22,821 nucleotides of DNA from JAAYXU01 sp050942555 (GTDB lineage Bacteria; Bacillota; Clostridia; Christensenellales; UMGS416). Shown piece after piece: positions 15,044-21,498 of the stretch. The stretch lies in the NCBI GenBank assembly GCA_050942555.1, contig JBMNNN010000016.1, positions 1 to 22,821 on the forward strand, given 5' to 3'. The position numbers and the translations under genes are program-made. Position 1 is the stretch's first letter; each line of letters begins with the position of its first letter. Below the pieces are notes generated by a model. That model did not search any database, was not told where the DNA came from, and saw only the letters and a list, made by a program, of their open reading frames with translations.

Positions 15044-16504
15044 GTGAAACCGATCGCTTCTCTACTCCTTGCAGCGCTGCTGCTGGGCGCGTCGCCCGGG
15101 ACTGCGGCACTGGCCGATTCGTCGGGCGTGATCGCCGGCGACAATGTCATCGTCTGCAGCGATCCGGGCGGACCGGTCGCAGGCCGGCTTTCCCGGGACG
15201 ACGTGGTGACGATAACGGGCGAGGACGGCGGCTTCTACCGGGTCAAAACCGATGCGCTGGAGGGGTATGTGTACAGGGATCTGGTCCGCATGATCCTGTC
15301 CGAGGACGCGGAAGCGCTGCGCGCCGGGGACTCCGGCTCTGCGGTCGCCGCGCTGCAGACGCGCCTTCGAGAACTGGGATACTATATTCACAGCAAGATT
15401 ACCGGCTACTATGGGCCCGAGACCGTCGCCGCGGTCAGACGCTTCGAGGAGCGCGCGGGCCTTGCGGCCGATGGCGTGGCGGATACCGAAACCCAGGCGG
15501 CGCTGTGCGCGGCCGATTCGATGCTTCCGGGCGAAACCGTGCCCGCTCACTACCTGACGCAGCCCATCAAAATAGGTACCCGCGGCCCCGGCGTCTGCGC
15601 GCTGCAGGCGCGGCTGCAGGAGCTGGGCTGCTGCGAACGGACCAAGATCACCGGATTCTTCGACGACGAGACGCGCGATGCGCTGCTGGTCTTTCAGCGA
15701 AAAGCGGGACTGCCCGAGACCGGAAAGGCCGACCCGGCGACGCTGTGGGAGCTGTTTGGCGTATCGATGACGCCCGGACCCGATCCGGCGTACAGCTACG
15801 ACGCGATGCGGATCGACATCACGCTGAGGAAGGGACGTTCCGGAGACGACGTCCGCGATATGCAGACGGCGCTCGCCCAGAAAGGGTATTACATGGGCCT
15901 GATAAACGGCGTATACGACAGCGATACGCTGCGCGCCGTCACCGCATTTCAGCGGGACATGGATCTCAGGCCCAGCGGTCTGGCCGGTAACTATACGCTG
16001 TGCGCGCTGTATTCGCTGCTCAATCCGCCGCTCTTTATCCCCGGGCCGGGCCGTCATGACAGCGGCGAATCGCTCCCGATCGAGAAGCCCGGATGGTCGG
16101 AAGCGTCCAAAGCCATTCCCCGGCACACCAATATGGTCATCGTGGACATACAGACCGGATATACGTTGGAGGCGCGCCGCACCGGGGGAACCCGGCACGC
16201 CGATATAGAGCCGCTCCATATCGTCGACACCGCCACGCTGTATACGATATACGGGAACCAGTGGAGCTGGGAGCGCAGACCGATCTGGGTGGTCGCGAAC
16301 GGGCGCAGGATGGCCGCCTCGATGAACGGAATGCCGCACGGATACGACACGGTAGAGGGCAACGAAATGCGCGGGCAGATCTGTGTACATTTCGTCGGAA
16401 GCCGCACCCATAACTCCCGCCACTCCGATCCCGATCACCAGAGGTGCATCAATCAGGCGTATGAAGCAGGCCTGCGCACGGCAGCCACGATGCCCGGGCC
16501 CTGA
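15044..16504 (+). CDS. Secreted protein with SH3-like and three peptidoglycan-binding domains and a conserved C-terminal domain
   Basis: A 486-residue envelope protein. Residues 1-24 form a signal peptide (SLLLAALLLGAS, cut near ALA-DS). An SH3-like domain covers about 28-83. Three PG_binding_1 repeats follow at about 94-154, 178-238 and 262-325, each with xxLQxxLxxLGyy, a GyyxxET-type turn and vxxFQ or F..r..gL. After a proline-rich linker (326-350) comes a C-terminal domain of about 130 residues with H391, W408, W410, MPHG (430-433) and QICVHFVGSRTHNSRHSDPD (445-464). The H432/C447 pair is loosely reminiscent of L,D-transpeptidase catalysis, but I do not see the usual YkuD SxGC motif, so that is speculation. 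The GTG start has GGAGG seven bases upstream. It is likely exported and bound to the cell wall. It is not linked to the sugar island in base composition. Confidence 0.85.
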   Translation: MKPIASLLLAALLLGASPGTAALADSSGVIAGDNVIVCSDPGGPVAGRLSRDDVVTITGEDGGFYRVKTDALEGYVYRDLVRMILSEDAEALRAGDSGSAVAALQTRLRELGYYIHSKITGYYGPETVAAVRRFEERAGLAADGVADTETQAALCAADSMLPGETVPAHYLTQPIKIGTRGPGVCALQARLQELGCCERTKITGFFDDETRDALLVFQRKAGLPETGKADPATLWELFGVSMTPGPDPAYSYDAMRIDITLRKGRSGDDVRDMQTALAQKGYYMGLINGVYDSDTLRAVTAFQRDMDLRPSGLAGNYTLCALYSLLNPPLFIPGPGRHDSGESLPIEKPGWSEASKAIPRHTNMVIVDIQTGYTLEARRTGGTRHADIEPLHIVDTATLYTIYGNQWSWERRPIWVVANGRRMAASMNGMPHGYDTVEGNEMRGQICVHFVGSRTHNSRHSDPDHQRCINQAYEAGLRTAATMPGP

Positions 16505-16529
16505 CGGCGGCCGTTCAGGCGGTTTCGCA

Positions 16530-16597
16530 CCGAAACAGATTGCAAACTTGTATAGTTTGTTAAAACTTTAACAATCTTCGCCGAAACGCGTTGCAAA
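16530..16597 (+). repeat. Direct repeat CCGAAACnnnTTGCAAA x2
   Basis: CCGAAAC, three bases, TTGCAAA occurs at 16530-16546 and again at 16581-16597, 51 bases apart. The second copy contains the -35 box (TTGCAA) of the following promoter; the first has a -35-like box without a good -10. This could be a partial promoter duplication or two binding sites of one regulator. Confidence 0.45.
16557..16574. promoter_or_regulatory. Palindrome TTGTTAAA-AC-TTTAACAA, probable operator
   Basis: Two perfect 8-base arms around a 2-base centre, located 16 bases upstream of the -35 box and between the two direct repeats. A loop of two bases makes an RNA hairpin unlikely, so a dimeric DNA-binding protein is the better reading. 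A further imperfect repeat (CAAACT and AGTTTG) lies just upstream at 16543-16559. Confidence 0.5.
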
Positions 16598-16619
16598 ACG
16601 GCTCGTTTGTGACTATAAT
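16591..16619 (+). promoter_or_regulatory. Sigma-A type promoter of the small-ORF transcript
   Basis: TTGCAA (16591-16596), a 17-base spacer and TATAAT (16614-16619). The expected transcript runs from about 16626 to the terminator at 16865, about 240 bases. Confidence 0.75.
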
Positions 16620-16655
16620 GTATCCGGTGACTGAGCGCCATATTGAGAGGAGGTC

Positions 16656-16679
16656 ATGATAAAGGAGGTGATTGCATGA
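16656..16679 (+). CDS. Possible 7-residue leader peptide (MIKEVIA)
   Basis: ATG-ATA-AAG-GAG-GTG-ATT-GCA-TGA, whose own codons form the ribosome binding site of the next ORF and whose TGA overlaps that ORF's ATG as ATGA. GAGAGGAGGT directly precedes it, but the spacing to the ATG is short (AGAGG is five bases away). Translation of the leader would occlude or couple to the main site. It may equally be chance. Confidence 0.3.
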   Translation: MIKEVIA

Positions 16680-16771
16680 TGGACTATCTGTACAGGGACA
16701 TCGACCTGGCCGGTTGGCTGTTGTTCATGATCAGGAACAGCGCACGCAGGAACAAGAACGACAAGCGCTAA
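16676..16771 (+). CDS. Small protein of 31 residues, unknown function
   Basis: MMDYLYRDIDLAGWLLFMIR followed by NSARRNKNDKR. The ATG is preceded by a near-perfect AAAGGAGGTGAT (16661-16672), the strongest ribosome binding site in the window. The product has an acidic-aromatic start, a short hydrophobic patch (LAGWLLFMI, too short to cross the membrane as a helix) and a basic, hydrophilic tail, so it could be an amphipathic, membrane-surface peptide. Its unit has its own promoter and terminator, with an operator-like palindrome upstream. I do not recognise a family. Possibilities are a small regulatory or membrane-associated protein, a type I toxin-like peptide, or a dual-function RNA. Good expression signals make it more than a chance frame, but conservation must be tested. 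Confidence 0.6.
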   Translation: MMDYLYRDIDLAGWLLFMIRNSARRNKNDKR

Positions 16772-16820
16772 TTGCAGCGTAACCCGTACCCGTGCTCAGT
16801 CGCAAAGGTTGCCCCGGAAG

Positions 16821-16865
16821 GCCCCGCGAGATTGCCAGAAGGTTCTGGCCCGTGGTGCTTTTTTT
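16821..16865 (+). terminator. Intrinsic terminator of the small-ORF transcript
   Basis: Inner stem GCCAGAA/TTCTGGC (16834-16849) stacked under an outer stem (16821-16828 with 16851-16858, one mismatch), followed by seven T residues (16859-16865). It ends just before the stop of the converging membrane-protein gene at 16895. Confidence 0.7.
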
Positions 16866-16894
16866 ATGTCCGGAAATCCATATTCTGCTTCCTG

Positions 16895-17755
16895 TCAGAA
16901 TATCCCCGGGATCCATATCGCCAGTCCCAGGCCCAGCGCAAAGGAAACGGCATTGGCCGCCAGCGCGTACACAGGGGGCTTCCATCCGGGTATTTTCTTC
17001 AGGCTGCGCTTTTTCAGACACAGCGCGTAGACGACCGCCTCGGTGACCAGCACCGCGATTTCCAGAAGAACGTAGAAGATCACGAACGCCATTTCTCCCG
17101 AGCGGTAATTGATAATATTGAGCGCGACATTCAGAGCCACCTGCGTGATGACGTTGACGAGCGCGATAAAGCGGAACAGGCCTTTCTCCCGGAAGCCGAA
17201 GAGCAGCGCGATGCCCAGCTCCGCGGCGATCGTAAGCGCGATGCGGGCGATCAGGGAAATCGTTTCGCCGGTATAGTCGTACGTTTTTTTTACCATAAGA
17301 CCCGTACCGGACAACACGGCCGTGAAATAGCTGTCGAACGCGTAGCGCTCGTATTTGTCGCTCACGACAAATCTGTCGGTTTCGGGGAAGTACAGCAGTA
17401 TTTTAAATTCCCTGGGCGGGTAGTAGGTCCAGCTGAACCGGCGCGTCTGCGAGCAGTCGGAAAAGAACTGGAGGAAGTAATACCCGTCCGCGTCCTCATA
17501 CTCCGCGAACCTGAGAAATATATCGTAGTCCTCGTCGTCCTTGTCGTAGTGCTGATACGCTCTAGGCCTACCGAGCGCCGAGTACGGGCCGGTCGTTTTC
17601 TGGCGGGAAAGCAGCGTAGCGTAATATGTCTGTGTGTCAAGACCATTGAAATCGACCACGACGGACGGCTTGGGGCCTATGTCCGCGCGGGCGGTCATCG
17701 GGAACAGAATGAGTACGGCGAACGCGCAAAGCAGCAGGCGGGCTGTTTTCTTCAT
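16895..17755 (-). CDS. Membrane protein with exported DIGPKPS-type domain and four C-terminal membrane helices
   Basis: A 286-residue protein. A signal peptide covers about 1-24 (LLLCAFAVLILFPMTARA) and the mature part starts DIGPKPSVVVDF, a motif repeatedly seen at this place in Clostridia membrane proteins of unknown role. An extracytoplasmic domain rich in Tyr, Phe and Asp reaches to about 165 (DKDDEDYDIFLRFAEYEDAD). Four hydrophobic helices follow at about 166-188, 192-214, 220-246 and 257-284, with RKKGLF-like basic loops. AGGAG lies eight bases before the ATG. It is 35 bases downstream of the first uracil-DNA glycosylase stop and probably shares that transcript, though a functional link is not evident. 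No catalytic motif was recognised. Confidence 0.75.
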   Translation of the reverse strand: MKKTARLLLCAFAVLILFPMTARADIGPKPSVVVDFNGLDTQTYYATLLSRQKTTGPYSALGRPRAYQHYDKDDEDYDIFLRFAEYEDADGYYFLQFFSDCSQTRRFSWTYYPPREFKILLYFPETDRFVVSDKYERYAFDSYFTAVLSGTGLMVKKTYDYTGETISLIARIALTIAAELGIALLFGFREKGLFRFIALVNVITQVALNVALNIINYRSGEMAFVIFYVLLEIAVLVTEAVVYALCLKKRSLKKIPGWKPPVYALAANAVSFALGLGLAIWIPGIF

Positions 17756-17790
17756 GGTGCGGTCTCCTCTCAGAGCGGAATAACCGCTGC

Positions 17791-18408
17791 CTAATCGGTC
17801 AGCCCCTGCTCAGCCAGACAGGCGGAGAGCCTGAGCGCGTCCGAGAGGTACGTATCCCGAAGGCTGCGGTTATAGATGATGCTGGCCGGGTGGTAGAGCG
17901 GAAAGAGCGTAAAGGAGACCTTCCCCATCGATGCGGGGCGCGGCTGGCCGTGGCACGCGCCGATGGAAGCCTTCGGGTCGTCCAGCACGGTGCGCAGCGG
18001 GGTATTGCCCAGCGTTACGACGACACGGGGCGCGACGATGGCAACCTCTCCCGCCAGCATATGATAGCACAGATCGATTTCCTCGCGCGTGGGCGGGCGG
18101 TTGCTGAGCCGTCCGGTTCGCTCGTGGGTGCGCGTGGGCCGGAATTTGACGACATTGGTGATATACAGCGCCTCGCGACGCATGCCGATGATCTCGAGAA
18201 ACTCGTCCAGATTCTTTCCGGCCTTTCCCACGAACGGGCGCTGCTGCAGCGTTTCCTGCTCGCCCGGCGCCTCGCCGACCAGCATGACCGCGGCAGATGT
18301 GTTTCCCTCGCCGAACACCAGCACCTTTTCCTGGTCGCGGTACACCTCCAGAAGCAGCGCCTGGCTTCGCCGCTGCAGCCGTCGCAGGGCTGCTACCTTG
18401 CCGCTCAT
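17791..18408 (-). CDS. Uracil-DNA glycosylase superfamily, family-4-like copy lacking three Fe-S cysteines
   Basis: A 205-residue protein with family-4 motifs: GEAPGEQE (45-52, motif A), RPFVGKAGKNLD, NVVKFRP (85-91) and YHPAS (172-176, with the motif C histidine). The iron-sulphur ligands of canonical family 4, however, are largely gone. The N-terminal CxxC pair is missing (RRLQRRSQALLLEV), the cysteine in KCRP is F89, and only C114 (DLCYHML) remains. It therefore probably folds without the cluster. An extra loop (THERTGRLSNRPP, 94-106) fills the ligand region. Its ATG overlaps the stop of the upstream canonical copy by four bases, so it was probably made by tandem duplication and is translationally coupled. 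Whether it still removes uracil or has another lesion specificity is unknown. Confidence 0.82.
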   Translation of the reverse strand: MSGKVAALRRLQRRSQALLLEVYRDQEKVLVFGEGNTSAAVMLVGEAPGEQETLQQRPFVGKAGKNLDEFLEIIGMRREALYITNVVKFRPTRTHERTGRLSNRPPTREEIDLCYHMLAGEVAIVAPRVVVTLGNTPLRTVLDDPKASIGACHGQPRPASMGKVSFTLFPLYHPASIIYNRSLRDTYLSDALRLSACLAEQGLTD

Positions 18409-18968
18409 CGCTTTCCAATCTCCCTGAGTTTGTCCCGGATCGCCCGGAAGTCTTTCCAGGCGTCCACCTTGAGCCGCTCATCGCGGAGCAGCGCTGCCGG
18501 ATGGTAGGTGGCGAACAGAAAATATCCCCGGCGCTCTATGAACCGGCCCCGGATCCTCGTCACGCGCGCGCCCGGGTCGATGATATTCTGCGCGGCCACG
18601 GTTCCCAGGCACACGATGATACGCGGCCGGATGAGCCGTACCTGATGCCGCAGCCAGGGCAGGCATGCCCCGGCCTCGTGCTCTGTGGGGTTCCGGTTCC
18701 CGGGCGGGCGGCACTTGACGATATTGGCGATATACACATCGTCGCGCGTAAGGTCGATGGCTTCCAGTATGCGGTCCAGCAATTGCCCAGCCGCTCCCAC
18801 AAAGGGTCTTCCCGCCAGGTCCTCCTCGGCGCCGGGGCCTTCGCCCACGAACATGAGGTCCGCGCCGGGGTTGCCCTCGCCGGGCACGCCGCGGGTGCGG
18901 CTCTGCCACAGCGGACAGGCGGTACAGGACAGGATATCGCGGGAAAGCTCCTCCAGACTTGCGTACAT
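18405..18968 (-). CDS. Uracil-DNA glycosylase, family 4 (Fe-S type)
   Basis: A 187-residue base-excision repair enzyme that removes uracil from DNA. All four family-4 iron-sulphur cysteines are present: C15 and C18 (SCTACPL), C86 (VKCRPPGNRNP) and C102 (GACLPWL). Motif A is GEGPGAEED (42-50), RPFVGAAGQLLD follows, and the catalytic HPAALLR is at 156-162. The start is placed at the ATG at 18968, preceded at short spacing by GGGGGTG; a longer frame to 18992 has no ribosome binding site. The gene has its own promoter at 19022-19050 and a strong stem-loop over the 5' end of the transcript. The divergent-cysteine copy follows with a 4-base overlap. Confidence 0.92.
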   Translation of the reverse strand: MYASLEELSRDILSCTACPLWQSRTRGVPGEGNPGADLMFVGEGPGAEEDLAGRPFVGAAGQLLDRILEAIDLTRDDVYIANIVKCRPPGNRNPTEHEAGACLPWLRHQVRLIRPRIIVCLGTVAAQNIIDPGARVTRIRGRFIERRGYFLFATYHPAALLRDERLKVDAWKDFRAIRDKLREIGKR

Positions 18969-18976
18969 ATACACCC

Positions 18977-19017
18977 CCGGGCAGCGTCCCATCTGCGCGT
19001 GGGATACCGCTGCCCGG
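18977..19017 (-). other. Strong 5'-end stem-loop in the uracil-DNA glycosylase leader
   Basis: CCGGGCAGCG (18977-18986) pairs perfectly with CGCTGCCCGG (19008-19017), and inside it TCCCA pairs with TGGGA around an 8-base loop with a 3-base bulge. On the minus strand it begins at about the predicted transcription start and ends two bases or so before the GGGGGTG ribosome binding site. It probably stabilises the mRNA or limits ribosome access; there is no T-run. Confidence 0.55.
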
Positions 19018-19021
19018 TTCT

Positions 19022-19050
19022 ATTGTACCTGTCCCGGCCGTGCCGCGCAA
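19022..19050 (-). promoter_or_regulatory. Promoter of the uracil-DNA glycosylase operon
   Basis: Minus-strand TTGCGC (19045-19050), a 17-base spacer and TACAAT (19022-19027). It lies in the 97-base gap after the bofA stop. Confidence 0.6.
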
Positions 19051-19065
19051 GTTGCGTTTCCTGAT

Positions 19066-19332
19066 TCAAAGGATTGCCTGTATGATCAGCATCATCGCGA
19101 CGCCGGGAACGCCCAGTATTCCCGCGGTCAGCGCGGTCACGGGATTCAGCGCGATCGTCACGCCGAAGTGGCCGCCTACCAGATTGAGCGCAAAGAGCAT
19201 CGCGCCGCCCAGAAGGGCGTTCCATACGAGCCGCAGCAGCCATTTGAGGGGAACGAGCAGCAGCCATCCGACCGCATACAGCGCGATAAGGCCCAGCGCG
19301 AAAGCCAGAACGGTCCCGATGTCAATGAGCAT
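19066..19332 (-). CDS. bofA: Pro-sigma-K processing inhibitor BofA family protein
   Basis: An 88-residue integral membrane protein. Two hydrophobic segments (about 5-27 and 60-86) flank the family signature WNALLGGAMLFALNLVGGHF (37-56), then INPVTA-like ALNPVTALTAGILGVPGV (61-78), which matches the C-terminus of BofA. In Bacillus BofA holds the SpoIVFB protease inactive in the forespore outer membrane during sporulation. GGGAGGGG lies six bases before the ATG. The yaaL homologue is directly upstream (66-base gap), an arrangement kept across Firmicutes, which strengthens the call. It suggests an endospore-forming ancestor, although bofA-like genes also persist in non-sporulating relatives. Confidence 0.88.
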   Translation of the reverse strand: MLIDIGTVLAFALGLIALYAVGWLLLVPLKWLLRLVWNALLGGAMLFALNLVGGHFGVTIALNPVTALTAGILGVPGVAMMLIIQAIL

Positions 19333-19398
19333 GGCCTACCCCTCCCGGCTGTGTTCTCGCAATATATTATGCGGGACGGCCGCGCCGCATGACCAGGC

Positions 19399-19626
19399 CT
19401 ATTCCTGTCCGTTGGCAGCCTCCGCACGGGCCCTGCGCATCAGGCACTCGTATTTACGGCGCGCCGCCTCGATCTGGAACGAAGCAAACTCCACCAGATC
19501 GGGGTCGGAGACTCTGTCGAAATAGCTGACGGCCGCGTGCCATTCCTCGAGCGCCTGACTGGCGGCGTCCCGGTAATTGTCAGGCAGGTCTGCGTGCGTT
19601 TCGGACTGCCTGTGATCTATCCACAT
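19399..19626 (-). CDS. yaaL: YaaL family protein (DUF2508)
   Basis: A small 75-residue, charged, largely helical cytoplasmic protein. ALEEWHAAVSYFDRVSDPDL (25-44) then VEFASFQIEAARRKYECLMR (45-64) matches DUF2508/YaaL. The usual neighbours are recR upstream and bofA downstream; here bofA follows, but recR is not found next to it, an SRAP gene being upstream instead. GAGGAGG lies about eight bases before the ATG. Biochemical function is unknown. Confidence 0.85.
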   Translation of the reverse strand: MWIDHRQSETHADLPDNYRDAASQALEEWHAAVSYFDRVSDPDLVEFASFQIEAARRKYECLMRRARAEAANGQE

Positions 19627-19732
19627 GGGGATTCCTCCTCGGGTATGCGCGGGTCGCGCCGTGTTGGTTGACTATGTGTATTGTTGCCCGTATGCACTAT
19701 CCTAAACATCGGGGAGCGGGCGCGGCGTGTAT

Positions 19733-19757
19733 GGAAAAGCGCCCGTCAGGGGCGCTT
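19733..19757 (-). terminator. Intrinsic terminator of the SRAP gene
   Basis: AAGCGCCC (19737-19744) pairs with GGGCGCTT (19750-19757) around a 5-base loop. Read on the minus strand the hairpin is followed by TTTTCC, about 40 bases after the SRAP stop. The remainder of the gap, 19627-19732, shows no clear promoter for yaaL-bofA. Confidence 0.65.
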
Positions 19758-19798
19758 GAATCTGCTGTTTTTCCTTTGCCGAGCGATGACCTTTCCCG

Positions 19799-20401
19799 CT
19801 ATGCTTCCCCGGTAAGCGCGGGCTCGATCTGAAGGGGCAGCGGCGCGGGGGAAAGAAGCGGCAGCAGCCTGTCGGGGGGCGCGTCGGGATCGAGCCACAG
19901 GTCGGGCGCGTTTGTCGTGAGCAGTACCGGCATGCGGGAGTGAATGGCCGCCATCTGGGGCCACGCCTGCGCCGTGAGTATCACAAACCCCATGCCGCCC
20001 CGCCCGGCAAGAGACCGGAAGGGACGGTACACGCCGGCCATATACAGCGGCCCATCCCGCAGCGAGATCCTGTGGCGCACCTTGCCACCCGGCGCGGTCC
20101 TCCACTCGTAGAACCCGCTCGCGGGAATCATGCAGCGCCGCCGGGCGAAGGAGTCGCGGAAAAAGGCGTTGGTGTGCACGGTCTCGGCGCGCGCGTTGAT
20201 GACCACGCCGCCGGTCTTCCGGGGGAATCCCCAGTACATGGGCCGCGGGCCGTCGGGCGTGACGACGGGTGGCGTGTGCGTCGGGAATATCTCGCCAAAG
20301 GAAACCGTCTGCTCCGACGGAAACCGCCTGTTGATCTCGTCGAATATCTCGCGCAGCTCGCTGCGGGCGTCTTCGGAGAGCACGATGAACCGGCCGCACA
20401 T
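19799..20401 (-). CDS. SOS response-associated peptidase (SRAP), YedK/HMCES type
   Basis: A 200-residue protein that crosslinks to and shields abasic sites in single-stranded DNA. The active-site cysteine is C2 after removal of the initiator (MCGRF), so the ATG at 20401 must be the true start; GGAGG lies nine bases before it, and a longer frame to 20434 would bury the cysteine. INARAET (68-74) supplies the conserved Asn and Arg, E99 (GFYEW) and H154 (HSRMPVLL) complete the catalytic set. The length is close to the bacterial norm (about 200-230). It has a separate promoter and terminator. No LexA-type box was found upstream, so SOS control is not shown. Its setting near two uracil-DNA glycosylases makes a small DNA-damage neighbourhood. 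Confidence 0.92.
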   Translation of the reverse strand: MCGRFIVLSEDARSELREIFDEINRRFPSEQTVSFGEIFPTHTPPVVTPDGPRPMYWGFPRKTGGVVINARAETVHTNAFFRDSFARRRCMIPASGFYEWRTAPGGKVRHRISLRDGPLYMAGVYRPFRSLAGRGGMGFVILTAQAWPQMAAIHSRMPVLLTTNAPDLWLDPDAPPDRLLPLLSPAPLPLQIEPALTGEA

Positions 20402-20469
20402 CGCGGACAGCCTCCCTTCCTCTCGCCGGAGCATATGCGCGGCATGACCGCGCGGATCGGATTCGTCCC

Positions 20470-20498
20470 ATTATAGCACAGGCGACCAGTTTTGACGC
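20470..20498 (-). promoter_or_regulatory. Extended -10 promoter of the SRAP gene
   Basis: Minus-strand TGC-TATAAT (TATAAT at 20470-20475, TGC at 20476-20478) forms an extended -10. The -35 region is weak (GCGTCA at 20493-20498 or GTCAAA two bases closer). Confidence 0.6.
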
Positions 20499-20518
20499 GA
20501 AATCTTAAAATTTATTAA

Positions 20519-20547
20519 TATTCTCTCCCATTTTTTTATGCTATACT
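20519..20547 (+). promoter_or_regulatory. Extended -10 promoter of the galU operon
   Basis: TGC-TATACT (TATACT at 20542-20547) with a poor -35 (TATTCT at 20519-20524, 17-base spacing). It lies divergent from the SRAP promoter, with about 70 bases between the two -10 boxes. Confidence 0.5.
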
Positions 20548-20616
20548 GATATCAATGCGCCGCCCTGCTTCGCATTCACCGCGCCGCATACAAATGACAG
20601 GAAAAGGACGCAGGCC

Positions 20617-21498
20617 ATGAAAATCAGGAAAGTCATCATTCCCGCCGCGGGGCTGGGCACCCGGTTCCTGCCCGCTACGAAGGCCCAGCCCAAGGAAATG
20701 CTGCCCATCGTCGACAAGCCCACGATACAGTACATCGTCGAGGAGGCCGTCGCCTCGGGCGCCGAAACCATACTGATCATCACCGGCCGCAACAAGCGGG
20801 CCATCGAGGATCATTTCGACAAATCGGTGGAGCTGGAGGAAGAGCTGTCCCGCAAGGGCAAGACCGACTTCCTTCAGGCCGTCCGGCGCATCACCGAACT
20901 GGCCGACATTCACTATATCCGCCAGAAGGAGCCGCTGGGTCTGGGGCACGCGGTCTACTGCGCGCGCCATTTTATAGGAGACGAGCCCTTTGCGGTTATG
21001 CTGGGCGACGACGTCGTATACAGCCCGACTCCCTGCCTGGCCCAGCTCATGGCGGTCAGCGAGCGGTACGGGTGCCCGGTGCTGGGCGTGCAGCCGGTCG
21101 CGTGGGAGCATGTCAGCCAGTACGGGATCGTCCGCGGACAGCTTGAGTCGGAGGGGCTCTACCGGGTCGAGGGGCTTGTGGAAAAGCCCAGTCCGCAGGA
21201 CGCGCCCTCCAATATCGCGATACTGGGACGCTATATCATCACGCCCGACATATTCCCGATTCTGGCCGATACGAAGACGGGCTCGGGCGGGGAAATCCAG
21301 CTCACCGACGCGCTGGCCCGTCTGGCGCAGCGCCGCCATATGGCGGCCTATTGTTTCGAGGGGCGGCGCTACGACGTGGGAAGCCGCATCGGATTTCTGG
21401 AGGCCACCGTCGAGTACGCGCTGCGCCGCTCCGACATCGGGGACGCGTTCGAGCGGTACCTGCGGTCGGTCGTATGCGACAGGGAGGGCGCGCGATGA
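20617..21498 (+). CDS. galU: UTP-glucose-1-phosphate uridylyltransferase
   Basis: A full-length 293-residue nucleotidyltransferase that makes UDP-glucose from UTP and glucose 1-phosphate. The signature PAAGLGTRFLPATKAQPKEM (9-28) followed by LPIVDKPTIQYIVEEAV is diagnostic. Further GalU features are LGLGHAVYCA, VMLGDDVV, GLVEKPSP and GSGGEIQLTDAL, and the Asp of GDD is the metal ligand. AAAGGA eight bases before the ATG supports the start. The ahcY gene follows with a 4-base ATGA overlap. UDP-glucose feeds cell-envelope glycans and galactose metabolism. Base composition is GC-rich like its neighbours. Confidence 0.96.
   Translation: MKIRKVIIPAAGLGTRFLPATKAQPKEMLPIVDKPTIQYIVEEAVASGAETILIITGRNKRAIEDHFDKSVELEEELSRKGKTDFLQAVRRITELADIHYIRQKEPLGLGHAVYCARHFIGDEPFAVMLGDDVVYSPTPCLAQLMAVSERYGCPVLGVQPVAWEHVSQYGIVRGQLESEGLYRVEGLVEKPSPQDAPSNIAILGRYIITPDIFPILADTKTGSGGEIQLTDALARLAQRRHMAAYCFEGRRYDVGSRIGFLEATVEYALRRSDIGDAFERYLRSVVCDREGAR

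Noticed and set aside
15062..16438. 458-codon open frame on the minus strand opposite the peptidoglycan-binding protein
   Set aside because: It is an antisense shadow of a GC-rich gene, rich in Arg/Gly/His, without domains or a ribosome binding site, and the plus-strand gene has clear domains.
20401..20616. LexA box upstream of the SRAP gene
   Set aside because: No GAAC-n4-GTTC type palindrome was found in the intergenic region.
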